A stretch of DNA of 64,000 nt from Halomicrobium sp. LC1Hm (lineage in GTDB: Archaea > Halobacteriota > Halobacteria > Halobacteriales > Haloarculaceae). The stretch spans positions 1,426,001-1,490,000 of the forward strand of contig NZ_CP044129.1 of the NCBI RefSeq assembly GCF_009617995.1, written 5' to 3'. The notes beneath the pieces were generated by a model. That model saw nothing but the letters and a program-made list of their open reading frames with translations, searched no databases and was not told where the DNA came from. The translations under genes were made by a program, and so were the position numbers. This document shows positions 33,296 through 44,012 of this stretch, one piece after another; within the stretch, counting starts at the first letter, position 1, and each line of letters opens with the position of its first letter.

Positions 33296-34378
33296 TTACG
33301 CGTTCTTTTGCAAAACGAGATCGTCTGCGAGAGTGGCGACGCTTTGCTTTCGGAGGCGGCGCTGGCGGTTCGCGCCGCTCTCGCGGTCGTAGAGCGTCCG
33401 GAGGCCGTCGACGTCGAGTCGGTCACACTCCCGGTCGACCAGTTCTCCCAGCGGAGCCGTCGACCCCGTTCGGGTGAGCAGCGAGGCGTCGTGACCGTGG
33501 CGCATCGCTCGCCACTTGTTCTCGTCCAGATACTCCCGCCGGGTGTCGGTTCCCGAGGCACCGTCTTCGAACTGGTCGGCCAGGGACGCGACCAGCGCGT
33601 GGACGTACTCGACGAAGGCGAGCACGTACTCGGGGTTCCGCTGGCCGTCCGGCGTCCGGACTTCGACGGTGCCGTGCCCGGAGTGTGGTCGCACGTCGAA
33701 CCACAGTTCTCCCCGGTCGCGGATGCTGTCGGTCTCGACCATCCGGCGCTCGAACTGCTCGTAGGCCGCGTACGACTCGAACGCGGTCGGCATGCCCGTG
33801 TTCGGGAGCCCCTCGAAGATCTTCGCACGAGCGGACGCGAGCCCGGTGTCGTAGCCGTTCCAGTACGGCGAGTTCGCGGACAGCGCGAGCACGAGCGGGA
33901 GGTGCCAGCGGAGTTCGTTGGCGATCCAGACGGCCTTGTCCGCGTCGTCGACGCCGACGTGGACGTGCAGCCCCGCCGTCGTGTTGCGATGTTGTGGGTA
34001 CTGGATGCGATCCAGCTGGGAGCGGTAGCGGGGTTTCTGAGCGTGTTCGAGTTCGCGCCACTTCGCGAGCGGGTGGAGTCCGGCCGCCGCGATCTGGAAG
34101 CCGTTGGCCTCGGCGTGATCCACCAATGCGTTGCGAACGTCTTCCAGAGCCGATCGTGCGTCACCGAGCCCGTCGAGTGTCGGCGTCTGGGTCTCGACGA
34201 CGGTCTTGAACAGTTCGTGATCGAGCCGTCCGTCGAGGATCGTCGGCGGGTCGCTCTCGTAGACCAGCTCGTCCGACCCTGCGGTCGGCCGGCCGTACTC
34301 GTCGACGACGTAGAACTCCTCTTCGATCCCGAGCGTGCCCATCCGGTCGAACGCGGCGGCGGAACCCGTCTCCTCCAT
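33296..34378 (-). CDS. gshA: Glutamate-cysteine ligase, haloarchaeal type
   Basis: This 360-residue GCS2-family ligase makes gamma-glutamylcysteine, the main low-molecular-weight thiol of haloarchaea. The N-terminal [10 protein letters not shown] (17-26) is the family signature, and HVHVGVDD and [15 protein letters not shown] supply active-site residues. The length is normal. It is not obviously in an operon. Confidence 0.92.
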   Translation of the reverse strand: MEETGSAAAFDRMGTLGIEEEFYVVDEYGRPTAGSDELVYESDPPTILDGRLDHELFKTVVETQTPTLDGLGDARSALEDVRNALVDHAEANGFQIAAAGLHPLAKWRELEHAQKPRYRSQLDRIQYPQHRNTTAGLHVHVGVDDADKAVWIANELRWHLPLVLALSANSPYWNGYDTGLASARAKIFEGLPNTGMPTAFESYAAYEQFERRMVETDSIRDRGELWFDVRPHSGHGTVEVRTPDGQRNPEYVLAFVEYVHALVASLADQFEDGASGTDTRREYLDENKWRAMRHGHDASLLTRTGSTAPLGELVDRECDRLDVDGLRTLYDRESGANRQRRLRKQSVATLADDLVLQKNA

Positions 34379-34403
34379 CGGTCACAGTGTCGGTTGCCGG
34401 GCG

Positions 34404-35045
34404 TTAAAACGTTCCGTCACGCCGAGGGCGGGCGACGACGCCGAGGTGATCGTCGTGGTGCGGTGTCAGCGACTCGCTGGCCTCGATCTCGTAGCACTCT
34501 TCGAGGGTCGTCAGCACGTCCTCGAAGACGGCCGCTGGATCGGCGGTCACGTCCTCGCTGCGAGCTTTGATCGACAGCAAGAGCCGTCCGTCCGGACGGA
34601 GGAAGCGTGCGTTGCGGTTGGCGACGAGTGCCTGGCCGCGCGTCGCCACGTCCTGGACGAGCACGTCGACCGGTTCGACGACGTGGGCGTAGGAGTCGGG
34701 CTCGCGAGCGTCTTTCAGCAGCGGGAAGAGGTTCGGTCGCGGTGCCGCCGCGTCGAGCAGATCCCTGACCGGCCGTGGCGCGAACTCGACGGCGTAGGTC
34801 GGTCCGGCGAAGTCCGCGACGTGGCTGACGGTCGTGCCGGCAGCGGCACCGAGGTAGAGCACCGTCTCGCCGCCGGTCAGACCGGTCTCCATCCCGAGTG
34901 CGAGCATCGCCCCGAGCTTCGAGCGGTCGGGGTCCCACCGTCGCCACGCACCGTCGGTCGCCTCGCCGTACACCGGCTCGCCCCGCGTCGCCAGTCCCGT
35001 CTCGCCGTCGAAGTCGTGGCGCTCGACGCCGTCCGGGAGCGTCAC
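34404..35045 (-). CDS. flpA: Fibrillarin-like 2'-O-methyltransferase
   Basis: This 213-residue catalytic subunit of the C/D-box RNP methylates rRNA and tRNA ribose guided by sRNAs. The SAM site is YLGAAAGTT (64-72), with VEFAPRP and QDVA following as expected. Its ATG overlaps the nop5 stop by 4 bp (35042-35045), so the scaffold and the enzyme are coupled. Confidence 0.94.
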   Translation of the reverse strand: MTLPDGVERHDFDGETGLATRGEPVYGEATDGAWRRWDPDRSKLGAMLALGMETGLTGGETVLYLGAAAGTTVSHVADFAGPTYAVEFAPRPVRDLLDAAAPRPNLFPLLKDAREPDSYAHVVEPVDVLVQDVATRGQALVANRNARFLRPDGRLLLSIKARSEDVTADPAAVFEDVLTTLEECYEIEASESLTPHHDDHLGVVARPRRDGTF

Positions 35046-35881
35046 GCCCCGTCACCTCCCGTTCGGGACTGGATCGTCTCGATGCGCTCGTCGAGTTCCG
35101 CCTGGAGGGACGGGCGCAGGTCGCCGCTGTAGTGGTCGATCCGTGCGGCGATGGTGAGCTTGCCCGCGAGCGCGCGAGCGGCCGATCCGCGGTGGTCCGG
35201 GTGAGTCCCCCGAACCGCCTCGTGAGTGAAGATGATCCCGTGTTTCGGCGAGGGGGCCGACCCACGGAGGTGCGCGAACAGTGCGTCTTCGGCACCCAGG
35301 ACCTGCACCGTCCCGCTCGGTTTTTTCGCGAGCGATTCGAGCCCGCCGGCCAGCGAGACGAGCCGAGCGGCCAGGACGGGCCCGGCCAGTGCCGCCAGGT
35401 TCGGCGCGACCTCGGGAGCCGTCCGGTCGATGTACGCTCTGAGACGGTCGGCTTCCTCGTCGAGATCGACCACCCGCTGGGCGAGCGACTGCACCCTCTC
35501 ACCGGCCGGATCTTCGGGGTCTCCCCGGGCCAGCTCGCGGGCGTACTCGACGCCACTGCCGGCGTCGGCCGAGCGGCTCTCGCCCCACTCGGCGACCCGC
35601 TCTGCCAGCTCGTTTGCCGTCCGTTCGCAGTCGGCCATCGACCGCACGGCGTGGACGAGCTGGCGGTCGTCGGCACCCTCTCGCTCCTGGACGGCCTGCT
35701 CCGCGGCCGCCGTCGTCGCGGCGCGCAGGCGGTCGTAGTACTCGTCGGTGTCCTCGGCGAATCCAGCGTCGACGGCCAGCCGCGGCCACTCGGCCGGTTC
35801 GTCGGCGCTGTCCTCGCGGATCGCGGCGACCGCTGCCTCGTCGTCGTCGGGATCGAGCCCGGCGAACCACCCGTCAGTCAT
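35042..35881 (-). CDS. nop5: Nop5/Nop56/58-like C/D-box RNP scaffold
   Basis: This 279-residue protein bridges fibrillarin and L7Ae on C/D-box guide RNAs. The coiled-coil region spans about 80-150, and the Nop domain (APNLAALAGPVLAARLVSLAGG, PSGTVQVLGAEDALF) covers 160-270. It is shorter than eukaryotic Nop56 and typical for haloarchaea. It is coupled to flpA. Confidence 0.93.
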   Translation of the reverse strand: MTDGWFAGLDPDDDEAAVAAIREDSADEPAEWPRLAVDAGFAEDTDEYYDRLRAATTAAAEQAVQEREGADDRQLVHAVRSMADCERTANELAERVAEWGESRSADAGSGVEYARELARGDPEDPAGERVQSLAQRVVDLDEEADRLRAYIDRTAPEVAPNLAALAGPVLAARLVSLAGGLESLAKKPSGTVQVLGAEDALFAHLRGSAPSPKHGIIFTHEAVRGTHPDHRGSAARALAGKLTIAARIDHYSGDLRPSLQAELDERIETIQSRTGGDGA

Positions 35882-36057
35882 GAAGCGTGTTTGTAGGGCC
35901 GCTGCGTTAAAAGGCGCGGTCGGTCCCGTCGATCGCGGGCGAGCAGCTGGGCCTTTCGGAGAGGCGACAGTAAACGCCGAACAACGGGAACGAGCGGGAA
36001 CGCTGGGGCAGTTATACGCCCCTATTTATATCACGGTCGACCGTGTATTTGTGTCTC

Positions 36058-38031
36058 ATGGCTGGGTCAAGAACGGTGCCGTCGTGGCGTGAAGCGGAGC
36101 GAGAGTACTCGGACGAGGTCGTCGCCGACACGACGATCCCGGAGCTGTTCGAGGCCACCGCACAGCGAAACTCGGACAGGGCCGCCCAGTTGTACAAGGG
36201 CGGCACCTACGACCGCTCGCTGACACCCACAGTGATGCCGGCTGCTCCGGACGGAGAGTACGCCTCGATCACCTACGACGAGATGCAGTCGATGGTCCAC
36301 AACCTCGCGGCGGGCTTTCGCGAACTCGGCGTCGACCACGACACGCGCGTGGGCCTCTTTTCCAGTACGCGTATGGAGTGGGCGCTGTCCGACTTCGCGG
36401 CACTGGCGGCCGGCGGCATCGTCACGACGGTCTACACCGAGTCCTCCCCACGTCAGGTCAAGTACCTCCTGAGCGATCCCGGCGCAGACGCCGTCGTCGT
36501 CGAGAACGAGGCGCTGCTCGATCGGCTCCTCGAAGTCGAAGACCGACTCGACCTCTCCTTTATCGTCACCATCGACGAGTACGACACCGACCGCGACGAC
36601 GTGTACACGCTGGGCGAGCTCCACGAGATCGGTGCCGAGGCCTACGACGACGCCCGCTACCAGTCCTGGCTCGAAGAGCGCTCTCCGTCGGACCTCGCGA
36701 GCCTCATCTACACGTCCGGGACGACCGGCCAGCCGAAGGGCGTCAAGCTCACCCACAGAAACTTCCGCTCGAACGTCAACCAGGTGTACAAGCGACTCGC
36801 CCCCCGCCCCGACAAGGACCCGGACCATCCGACGCTCTCACCGGGCACCACTTCGATCTCCTTCCTGCCGCTCGCACACGTCTTCGAACGGCTCGCCGGC
36901 CACTTCGTGATGTTCGCCGCGGGTGCGACGGTCGGCTACGTCGAGGACCCCGACACGCTCGCCGACGACATCAAGCTGATCAGGCCCGACACCGGTGCGA
37001 GCGTCCCCCGCGTCTACGAGCGGATCTTCGATCGGATGCGCGATCAGGCCAGCGAGTCGCCGATCAAAGAGCGCATCTTCGAGTGGTCGACCGACGTGGC
37101 CAGAGAGTGGGCCCGGACCGACGATCCCGGGCCGCTCTTGCGCCTGAAACACGGCATCAGCGACCGACTTGTCTACAGCCAGCTCAAGGAGAACCTCGGG
37201 GGCAACATCGAGTTCATGGTCAGTGGCGGCGGCAGCCTCTCGAAGGAGCTGTGCGAGACGTTCCTCGGGATGGACCTCACGATCGTCGAGGGGTACGGTC
37301 TCACCGAGACCGCCCCGGTCGTCAGCGTCAACCCGCCCGAAGACGTGCGACCGGGGACGATGGGCGTTCCCGTCGTCGACGAGGAGGTCAAGCTCGACAC
37401 CCACGTCGTCGATCAGGACGACTTCGAGACCAGCCGAGACGTGGGCGAGTTGCTGGTCCGGGGGCCGAACGTCGCCGACGGCTACTGGAACCGGGAGAAA
37501 GAGACCGCCCAGTCTTTCGAGCCCGACGGCTGGTTCCACACCGGCGACATCGTCGAGCAGACCGAGGACGACTTCCTGATCTACCACGACCGGCTCAAGG
37601 AGGTGATCGTCCTCTCGACGGGCAAGAACGTCGCTCCCCAGCCAATCGAGGACGCCTTCTCGACCAGCGACCGCGTCGCACAGGCGATGGTCGTCGGCGA
37701 CGACCAGAAGTTCGTCGCGGCGATGTTCGTCCCGAACTTCGAGCAGTTGCGTCGGTGGGCCGACCGCGAGGGGATCGACCTGCCCGACAGCGAGGCCGAG
37801 ATGTGTGACGACGACCGCGTCCACGAGTGGATCCAGGAGGCCGTCGACGAGGTCAACGAGGACTTAGAGAAAGTCGAGACGATCAAGAAGTTCGTGCTGG
37901 TACCCAGAGAGTGGACTGCAGAGAACGACCTCCTGACGCCGTCGATGAAGAAGAAGCGCCGCAACATCAGGAAGGCCTTCGAGGACCGCCTCTCGGAGAT
38001 CTACGAAGAGCCCGTCGCGATGGACGACTGA
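36058..38031 (+). CDS. Long-chain fatty acid-CoA ligase (AMP-forming)
   Basis: This 657-residue enzyme activates fatty acids to acyl-CoA. The P-loop YTSGTTGQPKG is at 218-228, YGLTETAPVV is near 405, the GDI hinge is HTGDIVEQTEDDFLIYHDR and the C-terminal lysine region ends in LLTPSMKKKRRNI. I used the ATG at 36058, as TATTTATATC lies about 32 bp upstream; GTG at 36043 is too close to the TATA box. The palindromic element begins at the base after its TGA. Confidence 0.88.
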   Translation: MAGSRTVPSWREAEREYSDEVVADTTIPELFEATAQRNSDRAAQLYKGGTYDRSLTPTVMPAAPDGEYASITYDEMQSMVHNLAAGFRELGVDHDTRVGLFSSTRMEWALSDFAALAAGGIVTTVYTESSPRQVKYLLSDPGADAVVVENEALLDRLLEVEDRLDLSFIVTIDEYDTDRDDVYTLGELHEIGAEAYDDARYQSWLEERSPSDLASLIYTSGTTGQPKGVKLTHRNFRSNVNQVYKRLAPRPDKDPDHPTLSPGTTSISFLPLAHVFERLAGHFVMFAAGATVGYVEDPDTLADDIKLIRPDTGASVPRVYERIFDRMRDQASESPIKERIFEWSTDVAREWARTDDPGPLLRLKHGISDRLVYSQLKENLGGNIEFMVSGGGSLSKELCETFLGMDLTIVEGYGLTETAPVVSVNPPEDVRPGTMGVPVVDEEVKLDTHVVDQDDFETSRDVGELLVRGPNVADGYWNREKETAQSFEPDGWFHTGDIVEQTEDDFLIYHDRLKEVIVLSTGKNVAPQPIEDAFSTSDRVAQAMVVGDDQKFVAAMFVPNFEQLRRWADREGIDLPDSEAEMCDDDRVHEWIQEAVDEVNEDLEKVETIKKFVLVPREWTAENDLLTPSMKKKRRNIRKAFEDRLSEIYEEPVAMDD

Positions 38032-38115
38032 GACGACCGGCTGTACATCTGTGACCGATTTCGCCACCCCGGGGTGGCGAAGCTCGTCACGAAGGTACAG
38101 CCGACAGTATGAGAC
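38032..38115 (+). repeat. Complete palindromic element after acyl-CoA ligase stop
   Basis: The centre is the perfect 20-bp palindrome TCGCCACCCCGGGGTGGCGA (38061-38080). Outer arms CGGCTGTAC (38038-38046) and GTACAGCCG (38095-38103), plus GTGAC/GTCAC (38051-38055, 38086-38090), continue the inverted symmetry. The right end read backwards is TACTGTCGGCTG. It is nearly the same as 58201-58286. It could act as terminator, MITE or protein-binding site. Confidence 0.75.
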
Positions 38116-38226
38116 CGAGGAGTGTCGCCGCTTGCCCGCTCGACCGCACGACCGCGGCAGGTGATCCGGAAGGAACGACGATACTCCGTCTGACACTGTC
38201 AGTTCGAGCTGGCTCGACGGCGGCCG

Positions 38227-39678
38227 TCACCGGAGCTTCTCGTACGACGCTTCGAGGTCGATCATCGGCGCGGGGTAGTCGATCCCCAGTTCGACGCCGT
38301 GGTGGGCCTGCTCGCGCTCGCTCATCGTCCAGGGCTCGTGGACGTATTCCGGCGGAAGTGCCGACAGTGCTGGACACCAGCGAGTGACGTACGCCCCCTC
38401 GGGGTCGTAGTGTGTCGCCTGCCCGACGATCTCGAAGTAGTTGTCTCGCGAGTCGTTGCCGACCTGTGACTGGTACGCCCAGTTACACCAGTTCGAGGCC
38501 ACGTCGTAGTCGACCAGCCGCGACTCGAAGTAGGCCGCCCCGAGCCGCCAGTCGATCCGGAGGTTGTTCGCGAGAAACGAGGCGACGTTCTGGCGACCGC
38601 GATTGCTCATGTAGCCCGTCGCGTTCAGTTCGCGCACGTTGGCGTCGACGAACGGAATCCCCGTCTCGCCACGCGCCCAGCACTCGAACTGCTCGCGGTC
38701 GCGCCGCCACCGAATGTCGTCCCGCTCGCGGATGCCGCCGGGCTGGAACCACTTCGCGCCGTCCTTCGCGAGCTGGTACTGGAAGAAGTCCCGCCAGGTC
38801 AGCTCGAAGACGAGCCAGTACGTCGAGTCGTTGGCCACCCGGTCGGTCTCGTACTGCTCGACCTCGCGGTGGAGCCGGCGTGGCGAGAGACAGCCAAAGG
38901 AGAGCCACGGCGAGAACTTCGAGGAGTAGTCGGCACCCACGAGCCCGTTGCGCGTCTCGCGGTACTCCCGCAGGCAGTCGCGCTCCCAGACGTACGTCGC
39001 GACGCGATCCAGCCCCGCCGTCTCGCCGCCGGTCCAGTCGAGGACGCCGCGGTCGTCGACGGCCGCCTCGTCCTCGTCGAAGCCGAACTCCGCGAGCGTG
39101 GGGAGGTCGTCGGCACCGCTGGTGGCGCGACGGCCCCCGTCGGGGGCGTGTACCCACTCCGGGGCCGGTTTGGGCGGTCGGACAGTCGCCTTCGCTTCGG
39201 TTCGATCCTTCCACGGCGTGAAGGTGTCCCCGATCTCGTCGGGCGGCCTGGGGAGGTCCTCGCGGTGGTACAGCGTGTGCGTCCAGAACGTCTCGAAGTC
39301 GATCCCGGCGTCGGCCAGCCCCGCCCGAACGCTGCCCGCTTCGTCCCGCTCTTCGGGACCCGGGAGCGCCTGCCAGTAGACCGCGTCGGCGTCGAACTCC
39401 GCGGCGGCCTCGGGGACGACCGTTCCGGGGTCGCCGCTGCGAACGTACAGTTCGCCGTCCCGGTCTCGTAACGACTCGCGCAGGTCCGCGAGGCTCTCGA
39501 TCAGGAACTGCGCCCGATGGGGGCCGACCTTGTCGAGCCCGAACATCCCCTCGCCGGTCAGTCGGTCCGGGAGACAGTACAGCGGCACGACGGTGTCGGC
39601 CTCGGCGACGGCGCGTCGCAGCGTCGCGTTGTCGTGACAGCGTAGATCACGGCGGAACCAGACGAGAACGGTGCTCAT
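38227..39678 (-). CDS. DASH-type cryptochrome / photolyase
   Basis: This 483-residue flavoprotein of the photolyase/cryptochrome family uses light, FAD and an antenna chromophore. The N-terminal alpha/beta antenna domain begins TVLVWFRRDLRCHDN. The DASH-like MFGLDKVGPHRAQFLIESL is near 45-63. The FAD domain holds TGIPFVDANVRELNATGYM, NRGRQNVASFLANNL and YFESRLVDYDVASNWCNW. DASH proteins usually repair single-stranded lesions, and the activity here is not provable from sequence. Confidence 0.9.
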   Translation of the reverse strand: MSTVLVWFRRDLRCHDNATLRRAVAEADTVVPLYCLPDRLTGEGMFGLDKVGPHRAQFLIESLADLRESLRDRDGELYVRSGDPGTVVPEAAAEFDADAVYWQALPGPEERDEAGSVRAGLADAGIDFETFWTHTLYHREDLPRPPDEIGDTFTPWKDRTEAKATVRPPKPAPEWVHAPDGGRRATSGADDLPTLAEFGFDEDEAAVDDRGVLDWTGGETAGLDRVATYVWERDCLREYRETRNGLVGADYSSKFSPWLSFGCLSPRRLHREVEQYETDRVANDSTYWLVFELTWRDFFQYQLAKDGAKWFQPGGIRERDDIRWRRDREQFECWARGETGIPFVDANVRELNATGYMSNRGRQNVASFLANNLRIDWRLGAAYFESRLVDYDVASNWCNWAYQSQVGNDSRDNYFEIVGQATHYDPEGAYVTRWCPALSALPPEYVHEPWTMSEREQAHHGVELGIDYPAPMIDLEASYEKLR

Positions 39679-39852
39679 GGAAAGATAGACGGACTCCCAG
39701 GGGAAGTATCACGAACACAACAGCGTAGGTGTGGGCTATCTGAAACGTACGTGGTGAGATGGCCCACTCGTCGGGTTTGTTGTCATCGTCTAAGCATCCG
39801 TGCCGTTTGATTTGTGAATTAGCTTCGTTGCGAATGACCCCTGATTAGGGTG

Positions 39853-40236
39853 TTAGTCCAGATATTGGTAGAATATCCAAATGGCAGCGAATAATCCGAC
39901 GCCAACAATGCCGAGAACCGTCATTGCTATGTCTGTTGGCACAAGTTGGAAGATCGACTGTAATACGACCAGCGTAATCAATAGCCAGAAGGCTTGTGCT
40001 GCCGCTATATCAGTCGCTGGTTCGTCACTTTCGGATTGGGGGGTGCTGTTTGAATATGAAACAGATAGAAAAGCGACGAACATCCCAACCCCGATACGCA
40101 CGATTCCTTCCACAGTTTGTGACTGGTAGACCGTATAACCACCACTCATCAACAGCACGAGGGCAAGCCCAGCTAATATGTATTTGATATAATGAAGATA
40201 TTCCGTATGTTCGTTAATTCTTGAGGGTGCAGTCAT
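39853..40236 (-). CDS. Four-helix membrane protein of unknown function
   Basis: This 127-residue protein has four hydrophobic segments (about 18-36, 43-60, 83-101 and 104-124) and no recognised motif. Codon use is AT-richer than in the flanking genes, suggesting acquisition. No operon partner is apparent. Confidence 0.55.
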   Translation of the reverse strand: MTAPSRINEHTEYLHYIKYILAGLALVLLMSGGYTVYQSQTVEGIVRIGVGMFVAFLSVSYSNSTPQSESDEPATDIAAAQAFWLLITLVVLQSIFQLVPTDIAMTVLGIVGVGLFAAIWIFYQYLD

Positions 40237-40456
40237 CTTTGTATGAATTACTCCATCACGACGTACGGGAGATTAGGAGGCTAATGATTAAAAGAATTTG
40301 AAAAGTATACGTAGTGTATTCTTTGCCCAAAGATTCTAATAGCAGTCAAAAATAGATATAATATGATTCTAGATAACGAAAAATCAGATATAGAAGACTA
40401 CTGAAAAGGTGGGCGAGAACGTTGATGCGGGAGGATATGTCGAAGCATGGGAGTCA
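40237..40456 (+). other. AT-rich intergenic region
   Basis: This stretch is markedly richer in A and T than its surroundings and contains TATA-like AATATAAT and GATATAGA boxes (about 40355-40391). I see no RNA gene or repeat here. Confidence 0.4.
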
Positions 40457-40627
40457 ATGACCGAAGTTCGCTCTGAGAACGATAGCAAGCTCAAACGAAG
40501 GAGTTTGGTTAAGGGTATTGCGGCTACTGCTATCTGCCTTGGACTCTCAACTGGTGGTGCGAGCGCTGATGAAACGAGTGAGGCCAGCTTCGAGGTCGAA
40601 GATACTGACGAGATTGAAGTTGAATAG
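40457..40627 (+). CDS. Small Tat-signal protein, unknown function
   Basis: This 56-residue protein starts MTEVRSEND and has a twin-arginine-like signal (LKRRSLVKGIAATAICLGLS) with a likely cleavage after ASA, leaving only about 20 acidic residues. It may be a tiny secreted peptide or the 5' stump of a degraded gene. GTG at 40409 is an alternative start. Composition is AT-rich. Confidence 0.45.
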   Translation: MTEVRSENDSKLKRRSLVKGIAATAICLGLSTGGASADETSEASFEVEDTDEIEVE

Positions 40628-40707
40628 ATTTCTCCACGAAAACCCTACAGTAAAGACGGTATTGGTCGGGTCCAGAAAATCCTTTTTACTGGATAGTGAT
40701 TTACCGG

Positions 40708-42699
40708 CTACGACAGCCACTCCTCGGGCTTGGTGTCGTAGTCGATGTCGTCGGCGTCCAGGTGTTCGACCTCGGACCAGTCGACCTCCTGCATCGTGAC
40801 CGCCTCGCCGTCGTACCGCAGGCGCTTGCCGATCTCCTCGGGTTCTGGTTCCTGGTCGCGTCGCCGCGCGACCTCCACGTCGTGTTCGTCGAACTCCTTG
40901 TCGATGGTCAGGAGATTGACCGGCCGTCCCCAGAGTTCGAAGACGCGCTTCAGCGTCTCCGTGGCCTGTTCGAGGTCCAGTACGACGCCGTTGTACTGGT
41001 GGGTCAAGAGGAGTTCGTTGCGGTTGCGGTAGTTGCCGTCGGCGACGGTGATCGTCGGCTTGCCGAAGTTGGTGAACTGCAACATCAGCTTCTTTTTCAC
41101 GTCTTCGGCGGCCGTCGAGGTCGCACGGAAGTCACCCGAGGAGTGGGTGTACTCGTAGGTGAAGTAGTCGTGTTCGTCGACGAACTCCTGGGTGAGGAAC
41201 TCGTCGAGGAAGGTCACGTCGTTGTGGCTCTCGCGAACCTCGCGCATCCGCTCCCAGCCCCGAGCGTAGTCGACGTCCGCGAGGGCGTCGGTCACGCTCT
41301 CGTACCGGGCGTCGTCGAACATGTACCGCGAGATGCGCTCCAGCTCTGACTGGCTGATGCGCGAGACGAACCCGCGGTACTGTGGCTTGACCAGCGAGTA
41401 GTGGCGTTCGGCCATCCCCGCTTCGGTCAGGACCTTCCACGGGTAGGTCTCGACGTCGATCTCGCCGTCGCGGGCGCGAGCGAGCGCGTCGGCGTCGACT
41501 CGCGGATCGTCGGGGTCGAGGTCGTCGAGGCTGGCGGGCACGTCGGTCACCGCCGGATCGGGCGCGATCAAGTCCTGGACCCGCTCGAAGTCGATCACGT
41601 CGTGGAAGTTCCGCCAGGTCACGTCCTCGACGCGGAGCAGTCGCTCGACGACTTCCCGACGGTTCTCGCTGTTTTCGAGGTACGTCCACAGTTCGAGGCC
41701 GAGCTTGTAGGGGTTGAGCCCGCCCGACCCGAGGACTTTCGACATGTGGTCGGCGTAGAGGACGAACTCGTCGGCGCTGGCGAACTGCTCGCCCGCCATC
41801 ATGACAGACTCCCAATAGCTCGCCCATCCCTCGTTCATCACCTTCGTCATCTTCTGGGGAGCGAAGTAGTAGGCCTCCCGGCGGAGCATCTCCAGTACGT
41901 CCGACTGCCAGTCAGCCATCTCGACGGCCTGCTCGCCGTCGGCGTCGTACTGCATCCCATGGGTCTGGAGGAACGCGAGAACGTCTTTCTGTGGCTCTTC
42001 GGGGAACGTGATCGGCTCGTCGTCCTCGCGCTGGGCGTCGAGCCACTCCTCGGTGAAGACCTGGCGACGGACTTCCTCGGAGAGTTCGAGATCGCCGAGC
42101 TGGTCGGCCACTTCCGCCAGATCCTCCTCGTCGGGCCGGTCCTCGCCGTCGACGGGCGCGTAGGGCTGGTGCTGGTCGATGTTGTCTTCCAGACAGAGGA
42201 CGTGGTCGATCCACTTCTCGACCTCGGCGCGGTCGATCTCGGGGTCTTGCATGTACTCCTCGATCGTCTCGGCGTGGCGTCCCAGCATCGCCGCGGCCTC
42301 GGGATCGTCTGCGAACAGTCCGAACCAGTCGTTGTTCGCGAAGAAGTCGGCGTGCGCCTCGACGTGGGTGATGACGGCCTTCTGGTCGGCCAGCTCGTTG
42401 GACTCCTGGAGGAAGGCGTGGGCAGGGTTGTCGTTGTTGACGATCTCGAAGGCCTTCCCGCCGAGGAACTGCCCCTGCTTTTGCTGGCGGTCGTAGGCCA
42501 TTCCCCACCGCCAGTGTGGATACCGCTGCTGGAACCCCCCGTAGGCGATCAGCTCGTTCATCTCGTCGTAGTCGACGATCCAGTAGTTGACGGGGTAGGG
42601 GGTCAAACCGAGTTTCTTCGCCAGATTCGCCGCCTCGTCGACTGACGTTTCGAGTTCGGCGGCGACGCGCTGTTTGCGGATGTGGTCGTCGGTGCTCAT
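40708..42699 (-). CDS. spoVR: SpoVR-family protein
   Basis: This 663-residue protein matches the SpoVR family, co-conserved with PrkA and YeaH in bacteria and archaea. Typical segments are [52 protein letters not shown] and, at the C-terminus, a DUF-like domain with [13 protein letters not shown]. The biochemical role is unknown. Its ATG overlaps the YeaH-like TGA (ATGA), making it the last gene of a four-gene operon. Confidence 0.92.
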   Translation of the reverse strand: MSTDDHIRKQRVAAELETSVDEAANLAKKLGLTPYPVNYWIVDYDEMNELIAYGGFQQRYPHWRWGMAYDRQQKQGQFLGGKAFEIVNNDNPAHAFLQESNELADQKAVITHVEAHADFFANNDWFGLFADDPEAAAMLGRHAETIEEYMQDPEIDRAEVEKWIDHVLCLEDNIDQHQPYAPVDGEDRPDEEDLAEVADQLGDLELSEEVRRQVFTEEWLDAQREDDEPITFPEEPQKDVLAFLQTHGMQYDADGEQAVEMADWQSDVLEMLRREAYYFAPQKMTKVMNEGWASYWESVMMAGEQFASADEFVLYADHMSKVLGSGGLNPYKLGLELWTYLENSENRREVVERLLRVEDVTWRNFHDVIDFERVQDLIAPDPAVTDVPASLDDLDPDDPRVDADALARARDGEIDVETYPWKVLTEAGMAERHYSLVKPQYRGFVSRISQSELERISRYMFDDARYESVTDALADVDYARGWERMREVRESHNDVTFLDEFLTQEFVDEHDYFTYEYTHSSGDFRATSTAAEDVKKKLMLQFTNFGKPTITVADGNYRNRNELLLTHQYNGVVLDLEQATETLKRVFELWGRPVNLLTIDKEFDEHDVEVARRRDQEPEPEEIGKRLRYDGEAVTMQEVDWSEVEHLDADDIDYDTKPEEWLS

Positions 42700-44012
42700 G
42701 ATTCGTCCTCCGTGCTCAGGATCTCGTAGATCGCGTCGGTCACGTCCTCCGGGCTGGAGACGTAGGCCACGGCCACGTCGTCGGTCCCGCGGAAGTGGCG
42801 CTCCACTTCCTCGGCGTGGGTCGCGTTGATCGCGTTGCCCGACGGCTGGGTCTCGACGTAGGCGTGGAGGTTCGCCGGGATCTCCTCCATCAGCGGGATG
42901 ACGTGTTCCTCGGTGTCGTTCGAGGAGTTCTCCGAGTCGCCGGCTGCGAACACGTAGCGATTCCAGTCGCTCCAGGGATAGGCTTCTTCGAGACGGTCGA
43001 GCGCCACTTCGTAGGCGCTGGAGATGCGAGTGCCGCCGCCAGAGCGGATGCCGAAGAACTCGTCGCGGTCGACCTCCCACGCGTCGGCGTCGTGGGCGAT
43101 GTAGACGAACTCGGCGTGGTCGTACTTGCCCTGGAGGTACCAGTCCAGCGGCGTGAACGTCCGCTCGACGAGCTCTCGTTTCTTCTGGCGCATCGACCCG
43201 GACACGTCCCGGATGTTGACGACGACGACGTTCTTCTCGCGCTCCTCCTCGATCTCCGGGTAGCGGTATCGCTCGTCTTCCCGTCGGAACGGGATCTGGT
43301 CGACGCCCTCCCGTCGGATCCGGTTGGCGGTGCTCTCTCGCTCGACCGCGTCGGTCATCTCGTCGATGCTGTCCCAGACGGCCCGCTCGTCGGCCGGCAA
43401 CTCGGCGTAGGCCTCTTCGATCCAGGCCTTCGAGACGGGGATGTGCTGCTCGCGGGCCCACTCGAAGACGGTCGCCGGCCCCCAGCCGTCGACTTTCAGC
43501 GCCTCGCGGACGAACGCCTCGTCGAAGTCCATCGCGAGCTTTCGCTTGAGCCCCTGCTTGAACAGCCGCTCGAAGTCCAGCGTCGAGGAGGGGCCAGACC
43601 TGGTGATGTCGGTGAAGTCGCCCTCGACCTCCTCGATCACCTGCTTGCCCTTCGGTTCGAGATCGAGTCCGAGTTGCTCGTCCAGTTCCTGGGCGAACTC
43701 CTCGGGATCCATCTCGTAGTACTCGTGGTCGCCGCCGTCCTCGCCGGGCTCGCCGTCCTCGTCGCCGTCGTCGTCTGGCTGGGGCTGGCCCACCGGATCG
43801 CCGGGTTGGGGCTGGCCGTCCTGGCCCTGGCCGACGCCGCCCATGTCGCGCTGGTCGTACTCGAACTCGGGGAGATCGACGATCTTGATCGGGATCTTCA
43901 CCGAGTCCTGGCGGCTCTGGCCGAGGTCGCCGTACTGGATGAACTCGGCGAGGTCCTGGCGGCGTTGCTCGCCGACTGCACGGTACCGTTCGAGGTCGTC
44001 TCTCAGTCCCAT
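42696..44012 (-). CDS. yeaH: YeaH/DUF444 von Willebrand A-like protein
   Basis: This 438-residue member of the UPF0229 family has an N-terminal charged region with a Gly/Gln/Pro/Asp-rich linker (about 55-95) and a C-terminal VWA-like domain with a MIDAS-type DVSGSM near residue 258 and GGGTRIS near 320. In enterobacteria YeaG (PrkA) and YeaH act together in stress and stationary-phase responses. The start overlaps the end of PrkA2 by 10 bp and the stop overlaps SpoVR. Confidence 0.9.
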   Translation of the reverse strand: MGLRDDLERYRAVGEQRRQDLAEFIQYGDLGQSRQDSVKIPIKIVDLPEFEYDQRDMGGVGQGQDGQPQPGDPVGQPQPDDDGDEDGEPGEDGGDHEYYEMDPEEFAQELDEQLGLDLEPKGKQVIEEVEGDFTDITRSGPSSTLDFERLFKQGLKRKLAMDFDEAFVREALKVDGWGPATVFEWAREQHIPVSKAWIEEAYAELPADERAVWDSIDEMTDAVERESTANRIRREGVDQIPFRREDERYRYPEIEEEREKNVVVVNIRDVSGSMRQKKRELVERTFTPLDWYLQGKYDHAEFVYIAHDADAWEVDRDEFFGIRSGGGTRISSAYEVALDRLEEAYPWSDWNRYVFAAGDSENSSNDTEEHVIPLMEEIPANLHAYVETQPSGNAINATHAEEVERHFRGTDDVAVAYVSSPEDVTDAIYEILSTEDES

